DNA of 64,000 bases from Clitopilus passeckerianus (lineage: Eukaryota > Basidiomycota > Agaricomycetes > Agaricales > Entolomataceae): NCBI GenBank assembly GCA_944990035.1, contig CALYLX010000071.1, forward strand, positions 186,001 through 250,000, written 5' to 3'. The notes beneath the pieces are model-generated. The model worked only from the letters and a program-made list of their open reading frames with translations. It searched no databases and was not told where the DNA came from. Positions 21,797-33,549 of the stretch are shown here, piece after piece (position 1 is the first letter of the stretch; every line of letters starts with the position of its first letter). Both the position numbers and the translations under genes were made by a program.

Positions 21797-24603
21797 ATGG
21801 AGACAGCAACTTCCAGCTTGCAAAATGCGACTTCTTCGCTGACAAGCTCACTGATGGAGGTGGACAATGACCTAGATACCGGCCAACCAGCTCAAAGTCA
21901 ACGAATTGTGCCAAGAACGACAGAGATGCAGGACAAGGCCAGTATTCACGGGTATGTACTGACCATTTGTTCAGGAACTGTACTCGAACGCAAAATATTG
22001 ACGCCATTATGAGACCTGGCGTCATGTCCAATGCATCTCAAGTCCGCGCTGATAATGGAACATTCACAAGCGCTACCACCGCCAACTTGAACAATTTCAC
22101 GATTTATGCCAGTGGCCAATCAATCAACGTTTTGAATCCTACTCCGACTTCTCAAGCTAGCCAGCGTGAGTTGCATTCATGCCACGGCTCCCTTAGTCAT
22201 AAGTTGCTAAATACTAAATCAGCCTTATCAAACACTCCGCCGAATGTATGTAACACAGATCAGGTTAGTGAACGAGTACCTTTTCTCAAGCACCACCCAC
22301 CCAGTGTCTTACGAGTACACCATTTATTAAAAGATTGCCTCAACCACATGTGGAACACCTGAACCTCAGGTAGGCCTTCGAAGTCGCCTGTGTGTTATCG
22401 AGTTCACGCCGTAACTTGTGGTTTAGACAAGATTGCGAGTACATAGAAAACGACATGAGCACGCGAGTGGGGTTTATGCAAGATTGCTCCTCCCATTGGG
22501 TCATGGTTGGCCGTTGTGGCTACCTGGACCTGCACTGGGGCCAGTTCCATACCAGAAAAACGGAGTGAGCATTGGAGATGTCGGGATAATAACCAGGGAA
22601 GGGGCATTCGATTTCTTCTTCAACATCTGCGTAGATGCAGACCATCCGGTCAACAGGAGTCCACACGGGCTGCCAGAAAAATTTGCACCTATTAAACCCC
22701 TTGTGAAGCTATTTCACGACGAAGGAGAACACGAAGATGTGACCTTCAAGCCCCATGGTTGTCCCGAGTAGCTGGCTCAAATGTTCGATAGACGGGCTTT
22801 CAATGGAGACGTGACTTCTACTCGACGCGCTTGGTTCCCGGGAGAATCTGTGACTTCCGGTGAGGTGGCACAGCTCGAGTCTTCGGAAGAAAATACCTTG
22901 CCCTCGTGTTCAATTTCGCTCATTAAACGCAGCTCTCAGACGACAGCCCCACGTAACACATGTTCAAAGTATGAATTCAAAGCCTCTGCACCGGAAGGAG
23001 CCGCGCTCGTTTTGCCCCAAGGCGGATCTCGCTATGATCTACGTGACCACAACAGTTCTTTCCTGAGATATGCGTTTGAGAATGCAGAGTTCTGGTACAA
23101 ATACATCAATGGCAAGGGAGGACGCATGGTTCCAAATGGGGAGTTATATTTGATCACCGGCGTCGATAAGGCAACAACCTGGGGGACAACCTCGTTTACC
23201 GAACTGGTGGGGCCAGGCGATTTCACGTTGGAGTTTCGAGAGGCAATTCCTGGGTCCTGGGAGGGGGAATTCGAATACGTCTGGAACCGACCTAACTATG
23301 TCGCCAGTCGACAAGGCCCAACAATAGACATGTCGGGTCTTACCTCTGACTCGGCGTCAATCTGGGCAAATTCTACGTCGCATCCAACTGGCAGTCAATG
23401 CCTATTTCTTCGAGGTTTTAGGGTAGCACTGGGTGAAGGTCTCTGGGCTCGTCTATTCGGGACTGTTGAGGTTACAACAATGCATGACTCTAGCCGACAG
23501 CCCCTCCCAAACCCAACGACCACTGAAAGGGCTGGCCTTTCAAGGGTCGTCAAGTCTGGCTTGAATTCATTGTGCAACCTTTGGGGGCTGGACCCCAGTT
23601 CCTTTTAGCACAGCATGATGGAGATGGAGATGTAATTTTGGTCCCTGATGCCCACCAGTCGCCGAAGGTGATTTACATCTTCCTGACCGCAGTACGTCTG
23701 GCTCATCTCTGGGTAGAGCACACATCCGTCCGATATACTCAATAAATATCTCTTGGAGCAGGTATAGAGAGGAACATTATCCTTAAAACCCCTATTCTCA
23801 ACCCTTCCTTACAGCATCCTGGTGCAACAGTTGCTGTCACGCATGACGACGTATGGTGCTCTGTGCTGGATAAGGTAAACATAACAAACTGGGCGTTGTA
23901 TTCTAGTGGCTGAGAAGTGGCGTAGAACTCACAAACATTTCCTGATCCTTCTGATCTCATTCGGCGTGTAACCGAGAAATACCAATGGTCAAATGATCCA
24001 GCCAATGGTTCGTTTATTTGGTTATGCTGGATTTGCAGTCAAGCTGAAGTGTCCTGGTGTTTAGGAACTATAGCGTTCCATCCGAAGGTTCTCACAGCTT
24101 TACCAACTTTCATTTTTGGCTCTCTGTTACCCCCGGTACCTATGCATTCTGATGTTGGTTTGTCCCAAATCAGAAATAGGACGGCCGTGGCGTGCTTGCG
24201 CTGTCGTAAGGGCAGGTATAAGGTGGCGAGCTTTGGCACGCAAAAAGAACCGGCGCTAACTCTCCTTCAGTGTATTCAGCCCGAGAATAGTGACGGCCCC
24301 TGTGAAAGATGCATAAGGAGGGGGATAATTCCGACCTGCAGGTACCTTACTATAGAAGAGGAACGGCAGGAGCTGGAGCAGGCAAGGCAATCGGCGCCCT
24401 CCCCTTCAAGCCATTTTCCATCACCTATCCCCCATTACGACGATCCTTCCCAGTCTACAAGTCTTCCCAGCAGCAGCCCGGCGCCCTTTTTCCCCTCAGC
24501 GCCCAGCTCAGTCTGTTTAGAGGAGAATCTTCCAATCAGTCTGGATTTCGTGCCGACCCTCTGCGGCTACCATCCTCGTTCACGGAATCTCACCCGGACA
24601 TAG
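21797..24603 (+). pseudogene. Second N-module locus, broken, running in phase into a Zn2Cys6 cluster
   Basis: Exons resembling the module of the 16931-21501 gene are present in the same order: 21797-21951, 22014-22165, 22223-22245, 22334-22369, then a long one from 22427 with GVSIGDVGIITREGAFDFFF and LYLITGVDKATTWGTTSF, then 23717-23761 (45 nt, as in both other loci), 23815-23874 (60 nt), 23926-24007. An in-frame TAG sits at 22769-22771. The frame is lost at a G5 run at 23583-23587; the expected acidic segment resumes in another frame (HDGDGDVILVPDAH). Downstream exon phases still lead from 24065 in frame to a Zn2Cys6 motif: ACLRCRKGRYK joined over a 48-nt intron (24223-24270) to CIQPENSDGPCERC. 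The last frame ends at TAG 24601-24603. The zinc cluster could instead be a separate gene from ATG 24142. Confidence 0.6.
24142..24603 (+). CDS. Zn2Cys6 binuclear-cluster segment (C-terminal part of the broken locus, or a separate short gene)
   Basis: From ATG 24142 two exons (24142-24222, 24271-24603) encode a complete six-cysteine fungal zinc cluster: CLRCRKGRYKC then CERCIRRGIIPTC. YLTIEEERQELEQAR follows, which may begin a helix, then a Pro/Ser-rich tail ending at 24603. Such clusters bind DNA in fungal transcription factors. No middle homology region follows, so as a transcription factor it is truncated. Listed separately because the zinc cluster is intact although the upstream module is broken. 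Confidence 0.5.
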   Translation: MHSDVGLSQIRNRTAVACLRCRKGRYKVASFGTQKEPALTLLQCIQPENSDGPCERCIRRGIIPTCRYLTIEEERQELEQARQSAPSPSSHFPSPIPHYDDPSQSTSLPSSSPAPFFPSAPSSVCLEENLPISLDFVPTLCGYHPRSRNLTRT

Positions 24604-25648
24604 AAAAAAGTGCAAGAGACGCGAAGTCCGAACGAATAGATTCAGTCTTCCTGTGAGGTCCTAACAGCGCGTATACTGGCTGGAGCCAGTATGACTGAGG
24701 CATCAATGCCACGATTTTGGTTCTGGAATGTGTTCCATACCTAGCACCTTGAAATTCCCTGATAAAGCTCGAAGACCCGTTGACAGTGGTTTCGGTATCG
24801 ACCATAATTCCTTATAGCAAATCTATACGAGATTACTGTTCCTGTAGATTTTTGGTTGCGTTCAGTGAGGTACGCGTTTTTGGAGTGACGAATTGATATC
24901 CATGTTGATTACACCACTCATATTTTACCATCTGATTTTCAGTTTCTTCCTACGCCCAATACTCCTTTCTATATAAAGCTTTCAATTCGTTCCTCTTAGT
25001 GAAAAACCTGCCAATGCTTGATTGTTAGAGATGCCATGTGGCAAGATAATGGGCGACCCGCCATCGTTCAACCTCTCGGGGTGATACCTTCAGTTGGCCT
25101 ACCAATCTTTGACATTCTGCAGCGGATGGAGCTGGGGATTTGACGTAAGCTTGGTTCAGCAGTTGTACTAATATTCACAAATTCTCGAACCAATAGCCAG
25201 ACGTTGGGTTTCTGAGCTGACTGCAGGTCCCAGGTCCGGTCTTATCCAGGAAAGGCCTCAGCGCCTTAGTCTGCTTCGGCTGAGATTCAGTTCCTCGCTC
25301 ATGACCCAAGTCTATGGTGGCAACATCCAAATTGGACCGATTGCAACCTGGTTGCCTCAGTTTCTGAGATTCCGTGATTAATACGTATTGTGCTCGTTCA
25401 TTTCGATTTTGATCCTGTATAATCAAGGCGGGGAGAAGCACTGAAAGCCGTAGAAACTTTAAAAGGGCCCTCCACAGCTATCTTTCTCATTTGCATGAAT
25501 TGCTCTGCAAAGATCTGGCTGATCTTGAAGTTGCAGCCAACTGGCTGGTGATTACTAATCAGCACGGGGCACAGCCACTTCTGGCTTACCCGACAAATTG
25601 TCGGACTCGTTCACCAAACCACCGGAAGTTCGAACTTGCAGGCTGACA
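24604..25648. other. Gene-poor 1-kb gap
   Basis: Open frames are short and unlike any family I know. No repeat or RNA gene seen. Confidence 0.45.
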
Positions 25649-25901
25649 ATGGCGAATCCACCCCTAACAATACAGCAAAGGCGCCTCAGGATGATAATTG
25701 TGTCTGCCCCAATTATGGTCGCAACCGGCTGTGAGTTGGTACCAATATCGCAGTCAAAGCCCCTCATTGACACCAACTTGTTCACCAGTTGTTTTGTATA
25801 AAAGGCTGTATCTCGGAGAGCCGCAGAGGACAGTACCGAAAGAAGGGCCGGTGTTTGAAGTAAAGCATGTGGAGCCAGGAAAGGAGGGGGAGACGAGATA
25901 G
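25649..25901 (+). CDS. Small single-span membrane protein
   Basis: Two exons (25649-25730, 25789-25901) give 64 residues. The join was chosen because the donor GTGAGT and acceptor CACCAG restore one hydrophobic helix. The order is a short basic N-terminus (IQQRRLR), the span MIIVSAPIMVATGFVLY, the basic flank KRLYLGEPQR, and a charged tail. Size and topology recall small mitochondrial inner-membrane or ER assembly proteins, but I cannot name the family. MIC10 lies next to it, convergently. Confidence 0.55.
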
Positions 25902-26037
25902 CTTGCATTCTCTATATGTTTGTAGCTCTACTGGTATACATCTGTCCGTGGTCTCATGCTTCCTCCAGCTGCAGCGCAACCCACCCTATGATAGCAACCG
26001 TATGTTGTCGAATGGACCACCTGAATTTTAAGGGGTT

Positions 26038-26517
26038 TTACTTCGATTCTGAAGCGGGAATGATTCGGGTGCCGGGGACGCGGGCGGGGTTGAAGGAACG
26101 GTCGCAGTCAGCGTATGCTGCACCTGCGCCGAAGCCTGTCGAGAGGGCAATCGGCCATGTTCGTCCTGTCAAAGTTCTTGAATGAGATAATGGAACTATT
26201 CGGATTGTGGTGCAAACGCACGGCGGAAGAAAATCACTGAGGCAACGACGCCTGCACCAAAACCAATCCCTCTGCACCAGAAGTCAGCACTCTCGTCGCG
26301 CACAGGAACACAGACATAAACGCACCCTTTCACAAGCAAATCCGCCACTTCATAGAAGGATCCTCGTCAGATTTCGTCGAATGTTTGGTCAGAATAAACA
26401 CCTACAACAGCGGTCATACTACAAATACTTTAAGCACAAAACTCTGAAATTTCAAACTGCTTTACGTACCTTTTGGCCGACAATATCTTCGCTGGATGCA
26501 GGCTTTGGCGACGACAT
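26038..26517 (-). CDS. MIC10: MICOS complex subunit Mic10
   Basis: Five exons (26517-26470, 26418-26406, 26347-26326, 26271-26222, 26165-26038) give 86 residues. Mic10 bends the inner mitochondrial membrane at crista junctions by oligomerising through glycine motifs. The first span has GGIGFGAGVV (GxGxGxG pattern), followed by the basic turn FFRRRTWP and a second span with GFGAGAAYADC; the DRSFNP tail agrees with basidiomycete homologues. The second exon is only 13 nt (YDRC plus one base); without it the expected sequence before the first helix is not obtained. Strong donors and acceptors flank each exon. There is no presequence, as expected. Confidence 0.85.
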
Positions 26518-26878
26518 GGATAATGTTCACTGCTGGTTTACTGGTGGGTTTTGCGAGCCGGGAATGACCGTGGACTGGCATGTCGTATTTGGTTGACATC
26601 AAAAGCTGACGGCCTCTCGGCCAAACAATGACAACGGGCGCTTATTAGTCTTTCATGAGGGCGCTTAACTTCACGCTACAGGGAGGTTCACGAGCGTTGG
26701 CCTTCCGCGTCCTCAAATTCATCAAGGTATTGAAGGACCCGCCAAAATTCCGTCGGCCTCTCATCCACGAGCTCGTAATTATAGTTTACATCGCATTCAG
26801 AAATTCCATGAGATTACGGGTGCCAAATGCATTCGGAATCCTGATCCTCGATTCAATCTCTAGTGCGTGTAGACTTTC
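26518..26878. other. Intergenic, MIC10 promoter side
   Basis: Between the 3' end of the carboxypeptidase gene and the MIC10 start, both on the minus strand. Nothing else recognised. Confidence 0.4.
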
Positions 26879-29006
26879 TCAGAGGGTGCCCTGGTACATC
26901 CAGCGGTTAATGAGCGCCAAAGCCTCCTTGGGTTTATTATAAGCACCCTGGGGATGACCGCAATGAATTTCCTTCCCCGAAAAGAGGACGAACGGCAACA
27001 TACCAGATGACCAGCACCGTTTATCGTAGCAAACATCAAACCCCTCGCCTCCCTAAACAAACCAGCCTTCTCCCCATTGACAAACCATTCCTTCAGTCCC
27101 TGTTTCCGAAATTCATCACCGCCAGTCCACTCCAGCCCCCGTGTCCAGCGCTCATTGCCAATCCAATTACACACGAAGTCGTGGCTACCAGCGTAGATCA
27201 GCACTTTAACACCTCGTTCGAGAAGGGCTGAGATGTATGCGTTGCAGTCGTGGAGATGGTCCCAGGCCAACTTGAAGTCGGTATTAACTTTCTTGGAGAG
27301 GATAGGAGCCTTCTCTGGGATGGCTGGATCCACGCCGAGTAGTTCGCGGACATCCGGCCGATCCAGGTAGTTCTGTATAAATCTAGTGGGCGCATTCAGT
27401 CGAGGTGTTCAGGTCTTGGCTCGCCACCAACCATGATGACAAGTAGAGTCACCTTGATTGTGGGTAGCAGAGCGTTTCTTCAAGTTTACCGTCACACATC
27501 TTGGTAATATCATACGGGTTCCAACCTAGATTTAAGTTAGGATGTCAATCAACCACCGGGATTTCGAAGTTGTAAGCGCTTACCTGCGCTGGTATAAGGC
27601 TGGGTAAGTTCCATATCGCAGAATTTCCAAGCTGCGCTGCAGTCAATATCATCGAAGATATTGATACAGGACTTCTGTAGCATTTTCTTGCATCTTGGTA
27701 ACTAATGCCATGTCAACATCTAAGGAAGCAGGTTAGAGAGGCTCTACATACCGCTTGTTTCATTCGGACGCATGTGCTGTGGCGGACATATAAGATGAAG
27801 TTGTTCGCTCTAGAAATAAGAGTTTATTCACCTGATAGTCAGAACCGGTGGTATTGTCGCCGAGGTGCAAGTCATGTCATAATACGACAAAACCATAGCC
27901 CATGGGTCAGTAATACCATTGCCTGTAGCGGGTGTCAGCTACCTTTCAGAACTAATCATGTGGTACGCCAATTTGTAGTCACCAATCATAACAGAAGTCA
28001 GGTTTATAGGTGTCATTCCTGCTTCGACCAGCCTAGCATTCTGGTCGTAGACTGCCGCCGCGAAGAGTGGCAAGTAGCGTCCCTTTCAAGCCAAGATTTA
28101 GGTCTGAACGAGGTGAGGGTGTAGCAAAGGCTATGGTTACCGCGTATGAATCACCAGCCATATGGAACCTAGTCTTTTGAACCTGCTTGAAATTTCCGAA
28201 GAAGATGGCAAGGAAGGCCGATATGTCCTTTGCGCCGTCGGGTGTGGTGGTCTACCAGGAAGGTGATTGTTAATCGTATGAAGGGAAACGATTACCAGCT
28301 ACTCACAACATCCTCCCCGTATTCAGCGTATGAGAAGCCTACACCGACGGGTTGATCCACAAATATGATACTGGCATTGCTGTTCCATGATTCGGCACGA
28401 AAAACGGGACCATTGTCCTCCGGAATTTCGCATGGACCTCAATATGAAAGAAGTTCGGGCTTCGATAGACGGAAGTCTAGGTATATGCTCACCGAGCTGA
28501 AAGAAAAGAGCAATTGAAGAGGAGCCTCCAGGTCCTGTTCCGAGTTTAGAGCCATCCAGGAAGATCCGAACTGCTTCACATACCGCCAGTTGTCCAGAAG
28601 ATAACATCATCGTTTTTTGGGTCATTCCTGCTTTCGAAGAAGTAGAAAAAGATATGGCGAGCTTCGATGTCGATGTATCCTGTATAGGCACTATGCCATC
28701 CTAATCAGCTGGATATTTTGTGCTCGCCAGAGCAAGGTTGAACAGCTACTTCACCGTCTCGTCGCAAAATTTCGTCTTCTTGATCCTGACTCCATAATGC
28801 GGAAATGCCGGGTGTACTAACTTCGCAAACGTCGTCTCTGATAGAACTGAGAGGTCTCCAACAGGCGTTAAAAAGCCTTCATCATAGTTCTTATGGTTGG
28901 AAGCAAAAGCAGAGCCAGTCGTCAAGTTTGCAGGTTGAACAGCTTTCACAAAACAAAGCGGCCCAAAAAGTGCGAGGATGCCCAGGAGGAGTGGTTTGAG
29001 CCACAT
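26879..29006 (-). CDS. Serine carboxypeptidase (S10, carboxypeptidase Y-like), secreted or vacuolar
   Basis: The gene is assembled from about eleven short exons. It starts [14 protein letters not shown] (signal peptide) at 29006 and stops at TGA 26879-26881. Family landmarks occur in order: [43 protein letters not shown], the active-site segment [55 protein letters not shown] (Asp) and INGAGH (His). The nucleophile motif is GDSYA where most members have GESYA. Several cysteines match the disulphides of carboxypeptidase Y. Splice joins at GNGITD and STCVRM follow good donor/acceptor pairs. Exopeptidase activity is inferred. The overall family call is firm; single exon edges may be off by a few codons. 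Confidence 0.82.
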
Positions 29007-29578
29007 AGATTCGGCGAAAGCCCCTTCACAGGTCGAAGCTTGGTTAAAAAGCTGCGACTGCGCTCTAGAGGAGGATCTGAGTCTCCGTCGTGATCGTGTT
29101 GAATTACTCAGGTACACGGAAGTCGACTGCGTTCGCTCTGCGACTGATGTTTATCTCGGTGATGGTCTGAAAGCAGACTGGAACTGCGTATTCTGCGAGC
29201 CTAGTTAGAAACTGTCTTTATTCAGAACCTGGTCATGTCATGGTGGCAGAGAAAGAGGACATACGACAATAGCCGTTAGCTGAGCAATGTCGCATACACC
29301 TACATCCATGTGCGTTGAGGCAATGATTTATTAACTTTGTTAGAATCGTCATTGAATAAAAATACATCTGGCAATATACAATGTTGAACGAAAGTGATAC
29401 ATGCCCAGGAACTTGAACAAAAAATAATAAAGATAGATGAAGATAGTGGTACTACTGTAATATGTATGGAGGACTTTAATTGCTTAGAAACGTGGCTCTA
29501 CGACGAGAATTTTGACTAGAAAGAACGAAGGGTATCTTGAATATATATGGCCGGGCATTAGCATAGTAGGACCGACAA
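29007..29578. other. Intergenic
   Basis: Between two minus-strand genes. AT-rich 3' flank of the adaptor gene and promoter of the carboxypeptidase gene; no feature assigned. Confidence 0.4.
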
Positions 29579-31180
29579 TCATGAATCTTTTGTAGGTGCC
29601 TTCATCGGGGGAAACTGAATAATATAGCTCTGTTTACGGAAATTAGCCTAAGCCCGTCACAACGAATGAGCAACTCACCGGCACCCACCCCCGTTCCCCA
29701 TTCTCCTTAACAATATAACACCAATTATCATACTTCTTATAAATCCCAAACCCCTCATCCCTCTTAACATCAATCTCCTCTTCCCCTCTCGCTTTGAAGA
29801 ACCACAGCGCCACACCAGGGAACCACGACGTCACTATATCCTGAGGCAGGATCGGGGAGGTCACAAACGGGTGCGGAATAAATGGCGCAGGGGGGAATGA
29901 TTGTTTTTTCCTTCTCTCAGCTTCGGAGATGATCAGGGAGATCGGGATGTTGAGTTCGAGAAGGGAGCCGGAGGGTACCCATCCGTGTTTGTTGGACTCT
30001 TCGATGATTCCGGTACCGTTCTCGTCTCGTTGGACGACCCACCATCTGGGAGAGCGGGAGAGGATGATGAAGGCGTCCCCACTATACCATCATAAAATAT
30101 TTAGCAATCGGTAGAATGGAATAATGAGATAGAGGAAGCTCACACTTCAGCGTTCAGCTCATCTTCGTGCTCCGCCATCCAAGGAAACACCGCGACCGCA
30201 TATGAAACTGCAGGCGGAGCTACAGAGCCAAGCTCAGAAGGATGTTTCGAGCTCCAGGAGTCCCGGGTTGGGAATGTGTTGACGGTGGTACCGCTGAGAC
30301 GTGCCGAGGATTTGATGGATACATTCAACGTACTGCCGAGGGAGGATGTGTCGCCAGATAAGGTGTTGGTACTCTTTCGAGTTCCTGATAGAGCAGGATG
30401 AGGTATCCGGAGGTCAAGGTCTGGTCGGTTTGGTGCAGGTGCCGGGACATGGCCGGCAGCTCTTTGGGCCTCGTATTTCCTGTAGGCGAGCTCGACTGGG
30501 GATAGGATCTCCGACATCTTCATAAATGAGAACTGTGGGTTTTTGTTTGCCTCTTTCAGCTTTGAAAAGATGAGCAGGGGTTTCTCGCTGAAGGAGATGA
30601 ATCGTTCTGTTCTTTGATCTGGTCAAGGTTTTTAGCAAGAATTGGCCAGAAAGAAAGGTAGGTCGACCCACCAGCATTCATATAGGTTATCTTCATCACA
30701 TGTTCCCTCCAGTCTCCCTCCACACCATATCTCTTGAAAACGGCCGGAAGCACTTTCCAAACAGGATCATCGAGACTCGTAGCTTGGCTGGTTTTTTGCG
30801 GACCACTGGATTCCCCAGATGATGATGTTCGGCCTGAAGTTGTCGAGGTAAGTGATGTTCGAGTCCTTTCCGGGCGCGGTGCAGATGTTGGTCTGCTTGA
30901 AGTTGCGGAGGTACTGCCAAGCTTGTAATGGCCCATACGAGCCTCGGGTCGGGGTGGGGGACTGGAACTGTTAAGAATTTGCAAAGCTCGGTTAAATGGC
31001 GTATGCTCACGTTGATCTCTGCACATGTTGAGCAGCGGTTGAAGACACTCCTGCTGGGACCTCTCCACCTGCACGCGCCGTTGTATCTTCAGGATCCAGC
31101 TCGCGTTCTACAGACTCGGGAGGCTGCGACGGGTCGGGCCGAAGTTTCTTCTTTTTCCGAAATGAGAGTTTCGAGAGCAT
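29579..31180 (-). CDS. Ubc2/Ste50-like adaptor A: RA-like domain plus two SH3 domains
   Basis: Five exons (31180-31011, 30967-30672, 30618-30144, 30081-29679, 29614-29579) give 459 residues. After a basic N-terminus (FRKKKKLRP) and a Ser/Thr-rich stretch, residues about 125-200 form a Ras-association-like domain: LDDPVWKVLPAVFKRYGV, then RTERFISFSEKPLLIFSKL. SH3 domains follow near 285-350 (AVFPWMAEHEDELNAEVGD, WWVVQRDENG, HGWVPSGSL) and 390-450 (LWFFKARGEEEIDVKRDEG, GERGWVP). Ustilago Ubc2, which links Ras to the pheromone MAPK module, has SAM-RA-SH3-SH3; no SAM domain is visible here. The last intron (GTGAGT donor) replaces a read-through tail with a short ending. A MAPK role is inferred from resemblance only. 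Confidence 0.72.
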
Positions 31181-31701
31181 AGTCCAACCAGCAGCAGTCG
31201 CTGGTATTCACCAGCTTGAATATGGATGGTCCAGGCAGGATGTATGTTAAGGATTGAATGTAGTGGTTCCTAAGGCTGAGGGAAGGGCCCCGTATCTGTC
31301 TGGCCAGCTATCACGTAGCTGGTGGCTCCCTTTGGGGTCCTTAGTAGTTATCGATACGTGTTGTCTGCGTGATGTGGCTGAGAATTCTCATTGAGCTTTT
31401 CTGGCTGGGGTGCGGTGATGGACGTTGCAGTCAGGGCTGTCGACGACCTCGGAAAGGCAATCGTGCCAAGCGATGTCGAACCCCAGGCCCTCTAGGTTTG
31501 GCTTAGTTCGTGGGCACACGGGCATACGATGTTGGGATTTATCAGCTTCTCTGGACGTTGTATACACGCGAAGCTACGCGAAGACAATAAGAAATACGAG
31601 GGAAGCCATGATACGATTGATCATCAAATATGGACGTCGTGGTAAAGGCATCAACACCAGTTGATCACCAGAGTAAATATTATTATCTACTCGTTCAACG
31701 T
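31181..31701. other. Intergenic between tandem adaptor genes
   Basis: Promoter of adaptor A and 3' end of adaptor B; no coding segment recognised. Confidence 0.4.
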
Positions 31702-33096
31702 TCAAGGTATAGGTAGTCCGAAGAGGGAAGGTGGATGACACCATAGAGCGTAGAAGAGAGGAGTATCATATGGGCTAGAACGCTTCAGCTTGGGGATCTA
31801 ATTGACCCAAGATACCAACCCTGATAAAGGACTCAATAACTGCGTTTCAACCAACCAAAATGAACTTACCGGAACCCAGCCCCGACTTCCATCATCCTTG
31901 ACGATGTAAGTCCAATTGTAGTACCTCTTGTAAGTCATAACAACCTCTCCTTCCGTTATTTCAGCCTCAACGTCCTCCTCCGAACCCTTGAAGTCCAACA
32001 GAGCTATGCGGGGTTTGGCCGTTGAGACGATATCCTTAGGGATGATTGAGGCTCCCGGGCAGACGGGTGTCGTGGTTATCAGAAGACAGCCAACTGGCAC
32101 CCGTCCACACAGCCCGCCCACTTCAAGCTCGCCAGATCCTGTGGGGTCTCTCTGGGCATTCCACCATTTCTCATCCGTTTGGTCAAAAAGGACGAAGGTC
32201 TCTCCTCTAGGGAAAGCGACCGGTTCAGGGTTAGTCTTGTATGTGTGATTAGTCAAATGAATCGCTTACACTTGAACGTCCATGTCGCCGTCCTTTTCCG
32301 CCTTCAAAGGAAATATAGCAATGCCAAAAGCAGTTGGGCGCTTGTTAGATTGGGGAGTTCGTTGACTTTCTTCGTTGTCGGGGCTGGTGGTGGTCTCAGT
32401 GAGATTATCCGCCAAGGTTGAGGACAGGTCCAGCTCCTCGACCGAGGCAGCCAGTGAGCTCATGTTTGGGTCCCCGGCTTTGACGGTGCTCGTTTCGGAC
32501 GTGTCTTCGTCGCCTGAGCCTGCCTCTCCAACCGTCGGCGCCGCTTCTCCATCCTTCTTTGTAGCGGCCTTCTTTCGTGCCAAGGCAATAGGTGACGGAA
32601 GCCCTTTCACCGCCCTCACTAGCACAACAGGGTTCTCCCCTCTATCTTTGAGCACCTTAAAGATGAGCAGGAGTGGTTGGTCCAATGTGACACATCTTTC
32701 ACGTCTTTTATCTATTTCGTGAATGAGAATCCTTGACGAGAATGGGGAAGGAGGTCAATCACCTTGTGAGCCGTGAACGATAAAGAGAACGTAGTCCTTC
32801 CAATGTCCAGGGAGGTTCCGGTTGGCGTGAATCATCGGAAGCAAGACCAAGGCAGAATCGTGTAGGTCCGGTTGGGGTTTGTGGCCATGTTCAAGCAGAA
32901 AGTCCATTATCTTCAAACCGACTTCCAACGAGCTTGCTTGCGGGGGAGGCCCGATGGTAGTAGCCTGTATTCGGAATTAATCCTACATGAATGATACCAC
33001 TGACGAGGAGAAGATTACCTGGGTGTGCCCATCGTCTGAAGGGGCTTGAGCTGGTGTATCCGAGGAAAGGCTGTCTTGGTTTGCTGGCAATGACAT
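31702..33096 (-). CDS. Ubc2/Ste50-like adaptor B: RA-like domain plus two SH3 domains
   Basis: Five exons (33096-33019, 32964-32763, 32711-32270, 32206-31870, 31797-31702) give 384 residues. Exon number and domain order match adaptor A, so the two are tandem paralogues, though the sequences have diverged. The RA-like part has LVLLPMIHANRNLPGHWKDY and RRERCVTLDQPLLLIFKVL. The SH3 parts show AIFPLKAEKDGDMDVQVGE, KWWNAQRDPTG and, in the second, LLDFKGSEEDVEAEITEGE, YYNWTYIVKDDG, RGWVP. A Lys/Ala/Glu/Thr-rich linker joins RA and SH3. No SAM domain precedes it; the N-terminus is short (26 residues in exon 1). It ends after an unconserved 32-residue exon. Confidence 0.72.
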
Positions 33097-33549
33097 GGCT
33101 CGTGTCGAGGACGTTCAAAGGAAAGGTCTCCGCCTACCCTGACAACCGTCGTTTGAGTGCAAGCGCCTAAGTACCAAGTAGGTATCCAGACTACACATTC
33201 GAATACGTCCGAGGCTCCCATGAGCAATATCTGCTTCTTGGCCCCAAATTGCAGGCACTTGGAGGGCGTCCGAACCCCCATGCATGATGAAGGTATAAAG
33301 GAGGGCCCTGATGTTACGCCAAGTCGCGGCATGTCGGCTCTGCCACACAAATTGAACTACCTTGGCATCTCTAAAATAACAACCCAAGGAATTTAGAAAC
33401 AACGATTGAGCTTGTTCACGCGTGTCAGGAACCTGAATCGGAATTTCCACAAACATGGATCGATACGATATAAATTAAATAGCACGGGAAGTGGTGGTGG
33501 TACAAACGGGAGAATCGGAAACGTAGGTGAAAAAAGAACAAGTCAAGTT
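33097..33549. other. Intergenic
   Basis: Between the ankyrin fusion gene's stop and the adaptor B start, both on the minus strand. Nothing else recognised. Confidence 0.4.
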
